Source: Flavobacterium sp. 123
Lineage (GTDB): Bacteria > Bacteroidota > Bacteroidia > Flavobacteriales > Flavobacteriaceae
Assembly: GCF_003634825.1 (NCBI RefSeq)
Contig: NZ_RBXD01000001.1
Location: forward strand, 2,440,501 to 2,504,500
Length of the DNA: 64,000 bases
Direction of reading: 5' to 3'
Positions 25,441-34,700 of the stretch are shown one piece after another. The position numbers and the translations under genes are program-made. A model generated the notes under the pieces. It saw nothing but the letters and a program-made list of their open reading frames with translations. It had not been told where the DNA came from and made no database searches. Every line of letters begins with the position of its first letter. Position 1 is the stretch's first letter.

Positions 25441-25746
25441 TTAATTAGATTTTTCGATGTTCAAAACTGCTAGATGAATATGAGATAGTGTTTCTTGTTT
25501 TTCATTAAAGGAAGAAACCAAATCAAATAATAGGTCTACATTTTCTTTTTTTACAAAAGCATAAAAGAGGATGGATTCCGTTTCGTTTATCTCACTAGCA
25601 AACCAGTTACTTTCTATAGCTTCTTCAGAAATATCTTTATAGCCCGTTACTTCTTTATAACTAAAAGATTTTACTTCGGCTCGTTTCAACATTCCTTTAA
25701 TCTCTTTTTCAAATGCCGAAATGGCGGTTATGATAAGTAGTTTCAT
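25441..25746 (-). CDS. PII-like alpha/beta small protein in an RND efflux operon
   Basis: A 101-residue cytoplasmic protein with the ferredoxin-like beta-alpha-beta pattern of PII/CutA-type trimers: MKLLIITAISAFEKEIKGML, a loop region (YKEVTGYKDISEEAI, about residues 26-40), ESILFYAFVKKENVDLLFDLV and a final strand IHLAVLNIEK. It lacks the GlnB T-loop tyrosine signature. PII-like proteins beside RND pumps are a known gene association (the PII-NG group), so a regulatory or sensing role for the pump is plausible. ATG 25746 is preferred to an upstream ATT/ATG extension because MKLLIITA is the expected first strand. Confidence 0.65.
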   Translation of the reverse strand: MKLLIITAISAFEKEIKGMLKRAEVKSFSYKEVTGYKDISEEAIESNWFASEINETESILFYAFVKKENVDLLFDLVSSFNEKQETLSHIHLAVLNIEKSN

Positions 25747-25779
25747 ATTTGTTTTTTTGTTTAAACTTAGAATCATTTT

Positions 25780-28700
25780 TTATTTTTCCCATTTCTTTCT
25801 TTCTGTAATGTAGTAAATCAATGGTACTACAATCAGAGTTAAAACAGTTGATGCAATTGCTCCAAAAACTAATGAAATTGCTAATCCTTGAAAAATTGGA
25901 TCAAACAAAATGATAGAGGCTCCAATAACAACTGCTCCAGTAGTCAACAGAATAGGAGTAGTTCGAACTGCTCCAGCTTCAATAATGGCTTGTTTTAATG
26001 GAACGCCATCATTCAGTCGGATTTCGATAAAGTCAATCAGCAACACCGAATTTCGCACCATTACACCCGCCAAAGCAATCATACCAATAAAAGAGGTTGC
26101 TGTGAAATATGCATTCAACAACCAGTGTCCTAATACAATCCCAATTAATGAAAGCGGAATAGCAAGCATCATCACCATTGGTGTTTTGAAGTTTTGGAAC
26201 CAGCCTACAATCAACATATAAATGATAACAATAACCACCATAAAAGCAACACCTAAATCACGGAAAACTTCCAAAGTAATTTGCCATTCACCATCCCATT
26301 TCACCGTAAAATCGCTTTCATCTGTAGGTTGTTCCATGTATAATTCATTGACTTTGTATCCTTTTGGCAGTTTTATTTTAGCTAATTTTTCATTCATTCC
26401 TAAAATGGCATACACCGGACTTTCTAATGCTCCAGCCATATCAGCGGTTACATAAACTACTCGTTTTTGGTCTTTTCTATAAATGGTTTTTTGTAAAGTA
26501 TCACGAACTACTTTTACCAAATCACTCACCGGAATCATATTGCCTTGGCTTCCCTTGATTTTTAGGTTTTGAATGTCTTGTAAACTCGTTTTGTCTTTGT
26601 CGTCAAGCGAAAGAACGATACCTACATTATCATTCGAATTTTCATCATACAAATTCGAAACCGGATATTCTTTCAATAAATACGTCAAATTTCCAACGAC
26701 TTGTTGTGGTGCTATACCGTTCAACATGGCTTTCTCTTTGTCTATTTCCAGTTTGTATTCCGTTTGATTGTCTTCAACCATCCAATCGATGTCCACAATA
26801 TCCGTAGTGTTTTTCAGAATTGTTTTTACCTGATTGGCTACTTTTATTTGGTCTTCATAATTTGGGCCATAAATCTCAGCAACCAAAGTTGATAGAACTG
26901 GAGGTCCTGGTGGTACTTCAATCAATTTTACATTTGCGCCATGTTTTTTTGCAATTTTCTGAATTTCAGCTCGCATAGCTTTAGCGATATCATGACTTTG
27001 TAAATCACGCTCTTCTTTATGTAATAAATTCACTTGAATATCCGCCATGTTGCTTCCGCCACGCATATCATAATGGCGAACTAATCCGTTGAATGTAATA
27101 GGAGCAGAGGTGCCAATATAATTTTGGTAATTCACCACTTCTGGTTTGGTTGATAAGTATTGTGCAATTTCTTTAGTAACTGCCGAAGTTCGTTCCAGAG
27201 TTGTTCCTTCTGGCATATCAATTACCACTTGAAATTCATTTTTGTTATCAAAAGGCAGCATTTTTACCACTACCGATTTGGTAAAAAACATTAGCACAGA
27301 ACCTAATAATAACACCACGGTAACCGCAAGAAGAACTCTTCTTTTTATGCTGCTTTCTAAAAATGGGCGTTCCAGTTTGCTGTATATTTTATAAATACTG
27401 CTGGTTTCCATTCCTTCCGCTTCTTTGTGTTCTTGCTCTTCTTTTTCCTGCAACAAATGATACCCCAAATAAGGTGTTACCGTCAAAGCTACAAACAGAG
27501 ATAAAATCATCGCAATTGAAGCACCAATAGGCATCGGACTCATATAAGGTCCCATCATTCCGGACACGAAAGCCATAGGTAAAATCGCTGCAATTACTGT
27601 AAAAGTTGCTAAAATTGTTGGATTTCCGACTTCGTTAATGGCATAAATCGCTGCTTGTTTGAACGGCAGTCGCTTCATTTTGAAATGTCGGTGCATGTTT
27701 TCGGCAATAATAATACTATCGTCTACTACAATTCCTACCACAAAAACTAAGGCAAAAAGCGTAATTCTATTTAAAGTATATCCCAATAAATAATAAGCAA
27801 ATAAGGTCAATGCAAAGGTTAAAGGAACGGAAAAGAATACCACTAATCCACCGCGCCATCCCATAGCTAGCATTACTAAAACGGTAACAGCAATAATGGC
27901 AATTCCTAAGTGGAGCAACAATTCGCCTACTTTGTCCGATGCAGTTTCACCATAATTTCGGGTTACTTCTACATGAACATCATCGGTTATAATTGAGTGT
28001 TTTAAATGCGCTACTTTTTCCAAAATCTTTTCGGAAATTTTCATCGCATCGGCACCTTTTACTTTTCCAATAGAAATGGTTACAGCTGGATATTCTGATT
28101 TTGCCGTTTTGAATTTTTCATTGGCTTTGCCGTATCCAAAAGACACATAACTTCTAGCAGTTGAAGGTCCATCTTGTACCGTTGCCACTTGTTTTAGATA
28201 CACGGGCATGTTTTTATTTACACCCACAACCAAGTTTCCTACATCTTCCGCATTCGATAAAAACTGTCCAGTAGTAACCAGATATTCTTGGTCATTTTGT
28301 ACAAAACTCCCTGATTGAGAACTTCCGTTATTGGCCTGAATCATTTGCATAATACCCAATGCATCTACACCATTTTCGGCCATTTTATCTTTGTCCAAAA
28401 TGACTTTCAGTTCCCGATTGCTACCACCAATTTCTTTGGTGATGGCAACATCTTTTACTTTTTCAATTTCCGAAGTCACTTCTTCGGCAATTTGGCGCAA
28501 CTGAAAATCATCTTGTTTTTCGCTCCAAAGTGTAATTCCTAACATAGGGACATCATCAATCGAACGTGTTTTTACCAACGGTTTGTAAACGCCCTGCGGA
28601 AACATATCTTCGTGTTTTGCTAATTCGTCATACAATTTTACGTAAGAACGCTCCACATCCTGACCTACATAAAACTGTACTATCAGCATGGCTTGGCCAT

Positions 28701-28971
28701 TCATCGCCATGGTATGAACATGTTCTACACCTTTTATGTTCGAAATAATTTTCTCTAATGGCTTGGCCACACGACTCTCCACTTCTGTTGGGCTCGCACC
28801 AGGATAACCTACTAGAACGTCAGCCATTGGCACATTAATTTGCGGTTCTTCTTCCCTTGGAATCAAAAACGAACTGTACACACCAATAATCATCAAAGCC
28901 ACCATCAACAAAATCGTCAATTTCGAATTGATGAAAAAATGGGCTATTTTACCTGAAATACCTTCTTGCAT
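25780..28971 (-). CDS. RND-family efflux permease (AcrB/CusA superfamily)
   Basis: Inner-membrane proton-driven pump subunit, 1063 residues, normal full length. It begins with a basic amphipathic helix and TM1, then PREEEPQINVP and the porter-domain motif YPGASPTEVESRVAKPLEK. TM4 carries the proton-relay pair in GIVVDDSIIIAEN. The second half repeats the porter/TM layout (WFQNFKTPMVMMLAIPLSL, GVMVRNSVLLIDFIE). It forms a tripartite pump with the adaptor and TolC encoded upstream in the same operon. The PII-like and DUF2892 genes downstream resemble metal-efflux contexts, but the substrate cannot be read from the sequence. Confidence 0.95.
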   Translation of the reverse strand: MQEGISGKIAHFFINSKLTILLMVALMIIGVYSSFLIPREEEPQINVPMADVLVGYPGASPTEVESRVAKPLEKIISNIKGVEHVHTMAMNGQAMLIVQFYVGQDVERSYVKLYDELAKHEDMFPQGVYKPLVKTRSIDDVPMLGITLWSEKQDDFQLRQIAEEVTSEIEKVKDVAITKEIGGSNRELKVILDKDKMAENGVDALGIMQMIQANNGSSQSGSFVQNDQEYLVTTGQFLSNAEDVGNLVVGVNKNMPVYLKQVATVQDGPSTARSYVSFGYGKANEKFKTAKSEYPAVTISIGKVKGADAMKISEKILEKVAHLKHSIITDDVHVEVTRNYGETASDKVGELLLHLGIAIIAVTVLVMLAMGWRGGLVVFFSVPLTFALTLFAYYLLGYTLNRITLFALVFVVGIVVDDSIIIAENMHRHFKMKRLPFKQAAIYAINEVGNPTILATFTVIAAILPMAFVSGMMGPYMSPMPIGASIAMILSLFVALTVTPYLGYHLLQEKEEQEHKEAEGMETSSIYKIYSKLERPFLESSIKRRVLLAVTVVLLLGSVLMFFTKSVVVKMLPFDNKNEFQVVIDMPEGTTLERTSAVTKEIAQYLSTKPEVVNYQNYIGTSAPITFNGLVRHYDMRGGSNMADIQVNLLHKEERDLQSHDIAKAMRAEIQKIAKKHGANVKLIEVPPGPPVLSTLVAEIYGPNYEDQIKVANQVKTILKNTTDIVDIDWMVEDNQTEYKLEIDKEKAMLNGIAPQQVVGNLTYLLKEYPVSNLYDENSNDNVGIVLSLDDKDKTSLQDIQNLKIKGSQGNMIPVSDLVKVVRDTLQKTIYRKDQKRVVYVTADMAGALESPVYAILGMNEKLAKIKLPKGYKVNELYMEQPTDESDFTVKWDGEWQITLEVFRDLGVAFMVVIVIIYMLIVGWFQNFKTPMVMMLAIPLSLIGIVLGHWLLNAYFTATSFIGMIALAGVMVRNSVLLIDFIEIRLNDGVPLKQAIIEAGAVRTTPILLTTGAVVIGASIILFDPIFQGLAISLVFGAIASTVLTLIVVPLIYYITERKKWEK

Positions 28972-28975
28972 GATT

Positions 28976-29040
28976 TTTTATTTAAAGTTTAAAGTTTAAG
29001 GTTTAAAGTTTAAGGTTTAAAGTTGTTTCGCAACCTAACC
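28976..29040. repeat. (TTTAAAG/TTTAAGG) heptamer repeat between adaptor and permease genes
   Basis: At least six copies of a 7-base unit (TTTAAAG or TTTAAGG) are followed by GTTGTTTCGCAACCT, which can fold back. A related element occurs at 51120-51168, between two other minus-strand genes. It lies inside the efflux operon. Confidence 0.85.
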
Positions 29041-29056
29041 TAAAAACTGTGACTGT

Positions 29057-30148
29057 TTACTGAATACTAACTTTAGCTCCGTTATACAATTTACCTTCAG
29101 CCGAAACAATATATTGTTCGTTTGCAGTTAAACCAGATAATACTTCTACTTGATTGCCAAAGTTTTTCCCTGTGCGCAACCATCTTAGTATGGCAATATT
29201 TCCTTCTCCAATGGTGTAAATACCAGTTAATTGTCCTTGTTGTATCAAAGCTGTTTGAGGAACTAGAATTCGATCCGTTTGAATGGTTTCTGTTTTATTT
29301 TCAATAGGAAATTGAACGTTCACAAACATTCCTGATAATACGGATGAATCGGTTTTGTCTAAGTTTATTTTAACCAAATATTGTCCGCCTGTATTTTTTG
29401 CAGATAAACTCACCTCGTTTACTTTTCCCGTAAGGGTTTCGTTCGACGATTTAACCAAAACTTTCACTGCCATTCCTTTTTTAATAGCAGCAATATCATT
29501 TTCCGAAACCATCGCGGTAACTTGTAATCTTGATGCGCCTTCAACACTCACTAAAGGCATTCCAGGATTAGCCATATCGCCTTCTTTTACAAAAGTATTC
29601 GTCACTGTTCCTGAAAATGGAGCCGTAATATTCGAGTAAGAGAATTGAGCAATCACTTCGTTTCGCATTTGTTTGGCACCTTCTAAACCAGCTTTTGCCA
29701 TTTCGTAACGTGCGGTCATATCATCCAATTCTTTTTGGGAAGCACTTTGCTGCTTGAATAAATTCACAAAACGATCGTAGTCTTTTTTTGCATTATTGAA
29801 CCCTGCTGTTACTTGAAGAATACTGGCATCTACTTGCGCTTTTTTAGCTTGTAAATCAGTATTGTTGATACTGACCAATAATTGTCCAGCGCCAACTTTT
29901 TGACCTACTTGTACGTGAATTTTAGTTACATAACCCATCATTCTGGTACTTAGATTGGCGGAGTTTTCGGCTTCAATTTTACCACTGGCTGTTATAAATT
30001 GCCCGTTGTTGTTTTCAGACGCACCACTAACTTTTACCGCGATAGCAGGTTCTTTAGTTAGAGATTCTTTCTTCTCACCATTACAAGAAGAAAGCAGTAA
30101 AACGAATAGTGGAGTGATTATAGCTGATTTGAATAAGTTGTTCTTCAT
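29057..30148 (-). CDS. RND efflux periplasmic adaptor (membrane fusion protein, lipoprotein)
   Basis: Adaptor of 363 residues bridging the RND permease and TolC. The lipoprotein signal LLLSSCNGEK places it on the inner membrane facing the periplasm. The biotinyl-lipoyl half (TRMMGYVTKIHVQVGQKVGAG), a helical hairpin (about residues 95-165) and the matching ITAPFSGTVTNTFVKEGDMANPG half are visible, followed by beta-barrel and membrane-proximal domains ending VSAEGKLYNGAKVSIQ. The open frame extends to 30202, but those extra codons come from a simple repeat; ATG 30148 gives a proper signal peptide. Confidence 0.94.
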   Translation of the reverse strand: MKNNLFKSAIITPLFVLLLSSCNGEKKESLTKEPAIAVKVSGASENNNGQFITASGKIEAENSANLSTRMMGYVTKIHVQVGQKVGAGQLLVSINNTDLQAKKAQVDASILQVTAGFNNAKKDYDRFVNLFKQQSASQKELDDMTARYEMAKAGLEGAKQMRNEVIAQFSYSNITAPFSGTVTNTFVKEGDMANPGMPLVSVEGASRLQVTAMVSENDIAAIKKGMAVKVLVKSSNETLTGKVNEVSLSAKNTGGQYLVKINLDKTDSSVLSGMFVNVQFPIENKTETIQTDRILVPQTALIQQGQLTGIYTIGEGNIAILRWLRTGKNFGNQVEVLSGLTANEQYIVSAEGKLYNGAKVSIQ

Positions 30149-30164
30149 TGTATATTTTTTATAA

Positions 30165-30210
30165 TTGATTTTAAAATTGAAATTGATTTTTTCTATTGCC
30201 ATTGAAATTG
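30165..30210. repeat. AATTGAAATTGCCATTGAAATT-type intergenic repeat, copy 1
   Basis: The core ATTGCCATTGAAATTG at 30195-30210 recurs at 49115-49130 and (to its last base) at 49535-49549. This copy fills the gap between tolC stop and the adaptor start. Confidence 0.7.
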
Positions 30211-30216
30211 AACTGT

Positions 30217-31530
30217 TTATTTTGTCAAAAACTGTAAGTATTCCTGTGTGAAATTGTATTCAAAAACAGCTTGTAAGAATTCCAATTCTTTTTGTGACAT
30301 TTGGGTTTCTGATAACAATAAATCAGTTGTTTTTTCGAGTCCTTGTGTGAATCGGTTGCTACGGATTCTGTAGGCTTCCTGTGATTGTTCAAGCGCCAGT
30401 TTGCTTAGGCTCACTTTGTTCTCCGCATCGTTCAACTGACGATTTGCTTTGTTCAAATCCAATTGGCTTTGTGCTTTGTATTGTTGGTTTTCTATTTCTG
30501 ATTTCTGAAAATCGGCTTTGGCTTTTTCCATTTTACCAATGGATTTATACCCATCAAAAACAGACCATGATAATTGTGCACCTATTAAATACCCTTTGGC
30601 TTTAGTGCCTAAAAAAGTATCATCATACAATTCATAACTTCCAAAAGCATTCAATCTTGGTAAGAAATTCATTTTGCTAGATTGTAACATTTTTGCGTAA
30701 GCTTCGGATGATTTATCCATTGCTTGAATGTCTTTTCTATTGGCTGGAAGTGTAGTATTGATCGTTTCAATAACAATGCTGTTTTCTAAAGCTTCGATAG
30801 GTTTGTAGACTTTATTTGTTGTGTCTTCATTAAGTAAGAAACCTAAATAATCTGAAGCGTTTTGCACATTACTTTTGGCATATTGCAGCTGGTTCTTGAT
30901 TTCATTTACACGAACTTGTACGGACAATAAATCGGTTTTTTGAAGAATACCTTGTTTGAAATAATTTTCAATCAGTTTTAAATTGGCTGCAGCCGTTGTA
31001 TTTGCTTTTTCTAAAACTGCAACAGCTTTATAGCCTAATTGCAATTGCATGAAAGCTTTATTTACTTCAAGTTCCAGATATTCTTTGGTGCGCTCCGTTT
31101 GCAGTTGAAAGGCTTCCATTTTCGATTTAGCCGCTTGTCTTCCGTACAATCCATCGACATTAATCAGAGGTTGTAAAATTTCAATTTTGGTTGCAAAGTT
31201 TTGTGTTTTAGCAGGATTGTTTAACAAGGCAGGATTAAAATCGGATTGGGTTAAAATTTCCTGATTTAATTTAGATCCAAAAGCCATTAACGGATTTGTA
31301 GTACTAATTGCGGTATGTGAGGCAGTAACACTTGGCAAAAACAAAGCGTTTGATTGTCTGTAATCCGCTTGAGCCGATTTAAAATTCTGATTAGCTATTT
31401 TGATTTGTAAGTTCTTTTCAGAAGCTTTTATCCAAATGTCTTTTTTAGAAATAGCTAAAGTATCTTGGCTAAAACTTAGGACAGAAACAGAAAGAGTTCC
31501 AATGAGTAATAGAATATTTATTTTCTTCAT
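30217..31530 (-). CDS. TolC-family outer-membrane channel of the RND efflux operon
   Basis: Outer-membrane efflux duct, 437 residues, with a signal peptide (MKKINILLLIGTLSVSVLSFS) and two OEP repeats rich in long coiled-coil helices (about residues 60-230 and 250-435). Features are the first-repeat NALFLPSVTASHTAI, the second-repeat MNFLPRLNAFGSYELYDD and QLSWSVFDGYKSIGKMEKAKADF, with a helical C terminus. ATG 31530 is chosen because it follows a TATCTTTG promoter box (31555-31562) and starts the signal peptide; an upstream TTG at 31557 would lie within that box. It is the first gene of the operon tolC-adaptor-permease-PII-like-DUF2892. Confidence 0.94.
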   Translation of the reverse strand: MKKINILLLIGTLSVSVLSFSQDTLAISKKDIWIKASEKNLQIKIANQNFKSAQADYRQSNALFLPSVTASHTAISTTNPLMAFGSKLNQEILTQSDFNPALLNNPAKTQNFATKIEILQPLINVDGLYGRQAAKSKMEAFQLQTERTKEYLELEVNKAFMQLQLGYKAVAVLEKANTTAAANLKLIENYFKQGILQKTDLLSVQVRVNEIKNQLQYAKSNVQNASDYLGFLLNEDTTNKVYKPIEALENSIVIETINTTLPANRKDIQAMDKSSEAYAKMLQSSKMNFLPRLNAFGSYELYDDTFLGTKAKGYLIGAQLSWSVFDGYKSIGKMEKAKADFQKSEIENQQYKAQSQLDLNKANRQLNDAENKVSLSKLALEQSQEAYRIRSNRFTQGLEKTTDLLLSETQMSQKELEFLQAVFEYNFTQEYLQFLTK

Positions 31531-31554
31531 AATCGTTTTTGTAAATTGATGTGG

Positions 31555-31562
31555 CAAAGATA
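31555..31562 (-). promoter_or_regulatory. -7 box of the RND efflux operon
   Basis: On the minus strand the bases read TATCTTTG, an exact TAnnTTTG, 24 bases before the tolC ATG. The nearest TTTG upstream (31589-31592) is 26 bases away, slightly more than usual. No operator or adjacent regulator gene was found for this operon. Confidence 0.55.
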
Positions 31563-31702
31563 AATTCTGAAAAACGCAGAATCAGTAACAAAAGTCACAC
31601 TGTGTTGATATACTTGATTTTGGTGCAATTAGCATTAGTTTTTTTATTATATTTATACTATAATTATAAAATACTTGTAATTAATTTCAATTTATCAGTA
31701 TT

Positions 31703-34700
31703 ATGGAAAAGGGGAAGCCTACATACGAAGAATTAGTTAAAAAAATAAAAGAACAGCGCTTAGATATAGAAAGACTAACAAAAGAAGACGAGTTTTTAAC
31801 TAAGTTTAAATTTTTTGTTGAGGAATCTAATGATTTAGTTTGTGTTGTAGGAACAGATGCTTTTTTTAAAGAAATTAATCCCGCTTTTTTACAAGTTTTA
31901 GGTTATTCTAAAGCCGAATTACTCCATCATTCTTTGGTTAATCTTTTGCATCCAGATGACTTGGAGAGGTCTTTGAAAGAGATAGAAAGTCTGGCTAAGG
32001 GGAATCCTGCAATTAATTTTGAGAATAGATTTTTAAAAAAAGTAGGCGGCTATGTAACGATTCAGTGGACTGCTAGCAGCATATCGTGTGATAGTATTTA
32101 TGCAATAGGACGTGATGTTTCCGAAATTAGAAAAGCCCAAGAAGAATTAATCAGAAGTCAAAATTTATTAAATTTTGCCCAAAAAAAAGCCCAAATAGGT
32201 ACATGGGAATTAAATCTAGAAACGAATGAATTAATTTGGTCAGATGAATTGTATACTATTTTTGAAGTTGAAAAAGAGGGAAATAAAAACTTGTTTCAAG
32301 AGTATTTAAATCATTTTTCAAAACAAGATATAGACAAATTTCAAAAAAAAATTGATCAACTAATTCTAGATAAAAAGCCTTTTGAAATTGCCCAAACTGA
32401 GGTTGTTTTCAAAAATAAAATAAAATGGGTTAGTGAAATGGTGTTCCCTTTATTTGATGATAATGGGAAATTATATGCTTTAAGAGGAAATACTCAGGAT
32501 ATTAGTTTAAGGAAAGTTGCTGAAGATGCTATTAAAGCTAAAGAACAAGCGGAAATTAATGCTAAGTTAAAGCTTGTTGAAGAAGAAAGTAATGCGAAAT
32601 TCAAAAATTACATCGAAAATGCTCCTGATGGAATTTTTATTTTAGATGAAAAAGGAAAGTATTTAGAAATAAATCAAGCTTCGGCTGATTTTACGGGCTA
32701 TTCCAAAGAAGAGCTTCTTCAAATGAAATTTGGAGATTTGTCACTGCCAGATTTCAAAGAAAAAGCAGCGGAACAATTTAAAATTCTTTTAGAAAAAGGA
32801 AGTCTAAAAGGGGAAACAAAATCCGTTCGTAAAAACGGAGAAATTCGCTGGAGATCTTACAGTATTCTTAAAGTTTCGGAAAACAGATATTTAGGTTTTG
32901 ATAGGGATATAACCGATAAAAAAATAATTGAAGCTAAGATTATTCAAGATGAAAAGCGTTTTCGTGCCATGTTAGAAAATAATGAGGCTATTATCTCTTT
33001 GATTGATGAAAACATGAATACCGTTTTCAGAAGTACTTCTGCTGAACGCCTTACTGGTTGGTCTCATGATGAGTTTGAAAAAATTTCCACTAAAGAATAT
33101 CTTCATCCCGATGATCTAGAAGTTGTACAAGAAGTATTTCAAAGGGCCATTGAAAATCCCGGGAAACCATTTCCAATTTCATTTAAAGTAAGACATAAAA
33201 AAGGGCATTACGTTTGGTTAGAAGGTATTATAAATAATATGTTGTATGATCCAGAAATTCATGGTATAATTGCTAATCTACGGGATGTAACGGAAAGAAA
33301 AAAAGCAGAAAAAATACTTGAAAATGAGCGAGATAAATTTGTTAAAATTGCAAAAACGTCTCCAGGTTTAATTTATTCGATGCGTCAAAACAAAGACGGT
33401 TCATTGTCTTATCCCTATGCTAGCGATGCTATTGAGGATATTTATGGTTTTACTTATTCAGAAATTGAAAACGATAGCAATAAAATATTTTCATTAATTC
33501 ATCCTGATGATATTGAAAATGTGATGAAAAGCATTTTTGAAACCAAATCCAAATTAATTCCATTAAGAGGAACCTATCGTTATCTCCATCCTAAAAAAGG
33601 ATTAGTTTGGCATGAAATCAATTCTTTACCTGAACTTGAACCAGAAGGGACTGTAATTTGTCATGGAATTATTACGGATGTTACCGAAAGAATTGTAGCT
33701 GAACAAAAAATTATTAAAGCCAACCGACTTTATTTATTCATCAGTCAGATAAACCAAATGATTGTTCGCACCACAGATGAGCAAACTCTTTTCAAAGAGG
33801 CTTGTGATATCGCTGTCCATTTAGGAAAGTTTAGAATGGCTTGGATTGGCTTGATAGATAATGAAACGAAGGAAGTGATTCCTGTCTCGATTTCGGGAGA
33901 AGATAGAGGTTATTTGTCAACAATAAAAAGAATTACAGTAGATAATAAACCCGAAGGGCAAGGACCTACAGGAACTGCTTTGCGCGAAGGAAAATATATA
34001 ATTTGTAATGATATTGAAAATGACCCTCAAATGTTGCCTTGGCGTAATGAAGCGTTAAAAAGAGGGTATTTTTCGTCGATGTCATTGCCTATTAAAAAAT
34101 TTGGAAATGTGATTGGAGCCTTTACTTTTTATGCTAGTGAAAAAAACTTTTTTGATTCCGAGGAAATTGCATTATTAGAAGAAGCCACAGGTGATGTTGC
34201 CTATGCGCTTGAAAATTTAGATAAAGAAGTGCTACGAAAAAAAGCAGAAGTTTCGGTTTTAGAAAGTGAGCATAGATATCAAACGCTTACCGAAGTTTCA
34301 CCCGTTGGGATTTTCCGTACGGATGCTTCTGGAAGCACAACTTATGTGAATCAACGTTGGTGTGAAATAGCAGGAATATCCTATGAGGACGCTATGGGTA
34401 ATGGTTGGATTAGAGCGGTACATGTTGAAGATAGTGCTAGATTATTTGAAGGATGGATGGATTCGATGTCAAAAAAACAAACATCAGAATCTGAATATCG
34501 ATTTGTTAGACCAGATGGATCAATTGCCTGGGTTATAGGTCAAGCAATTCCAGAATTTAATGCTGATAATCAAATTATAGGTTACATAGGAACAACAACG
34601 GATATTACGGACCGTAAGCTTGCGGAGTTAAACTCACATAAAGTACATCAAAAAATGGAAGCTATTTTAGAAGCTATTCCAGATTTACTTTTTGAGGTTG

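Noticed and set aside
28976..29040. Possible CRISPR-like array in the heptamer repeat
   Set aside because: The 7-base unit is contiguous, with no spacers and no cas genes in the window.
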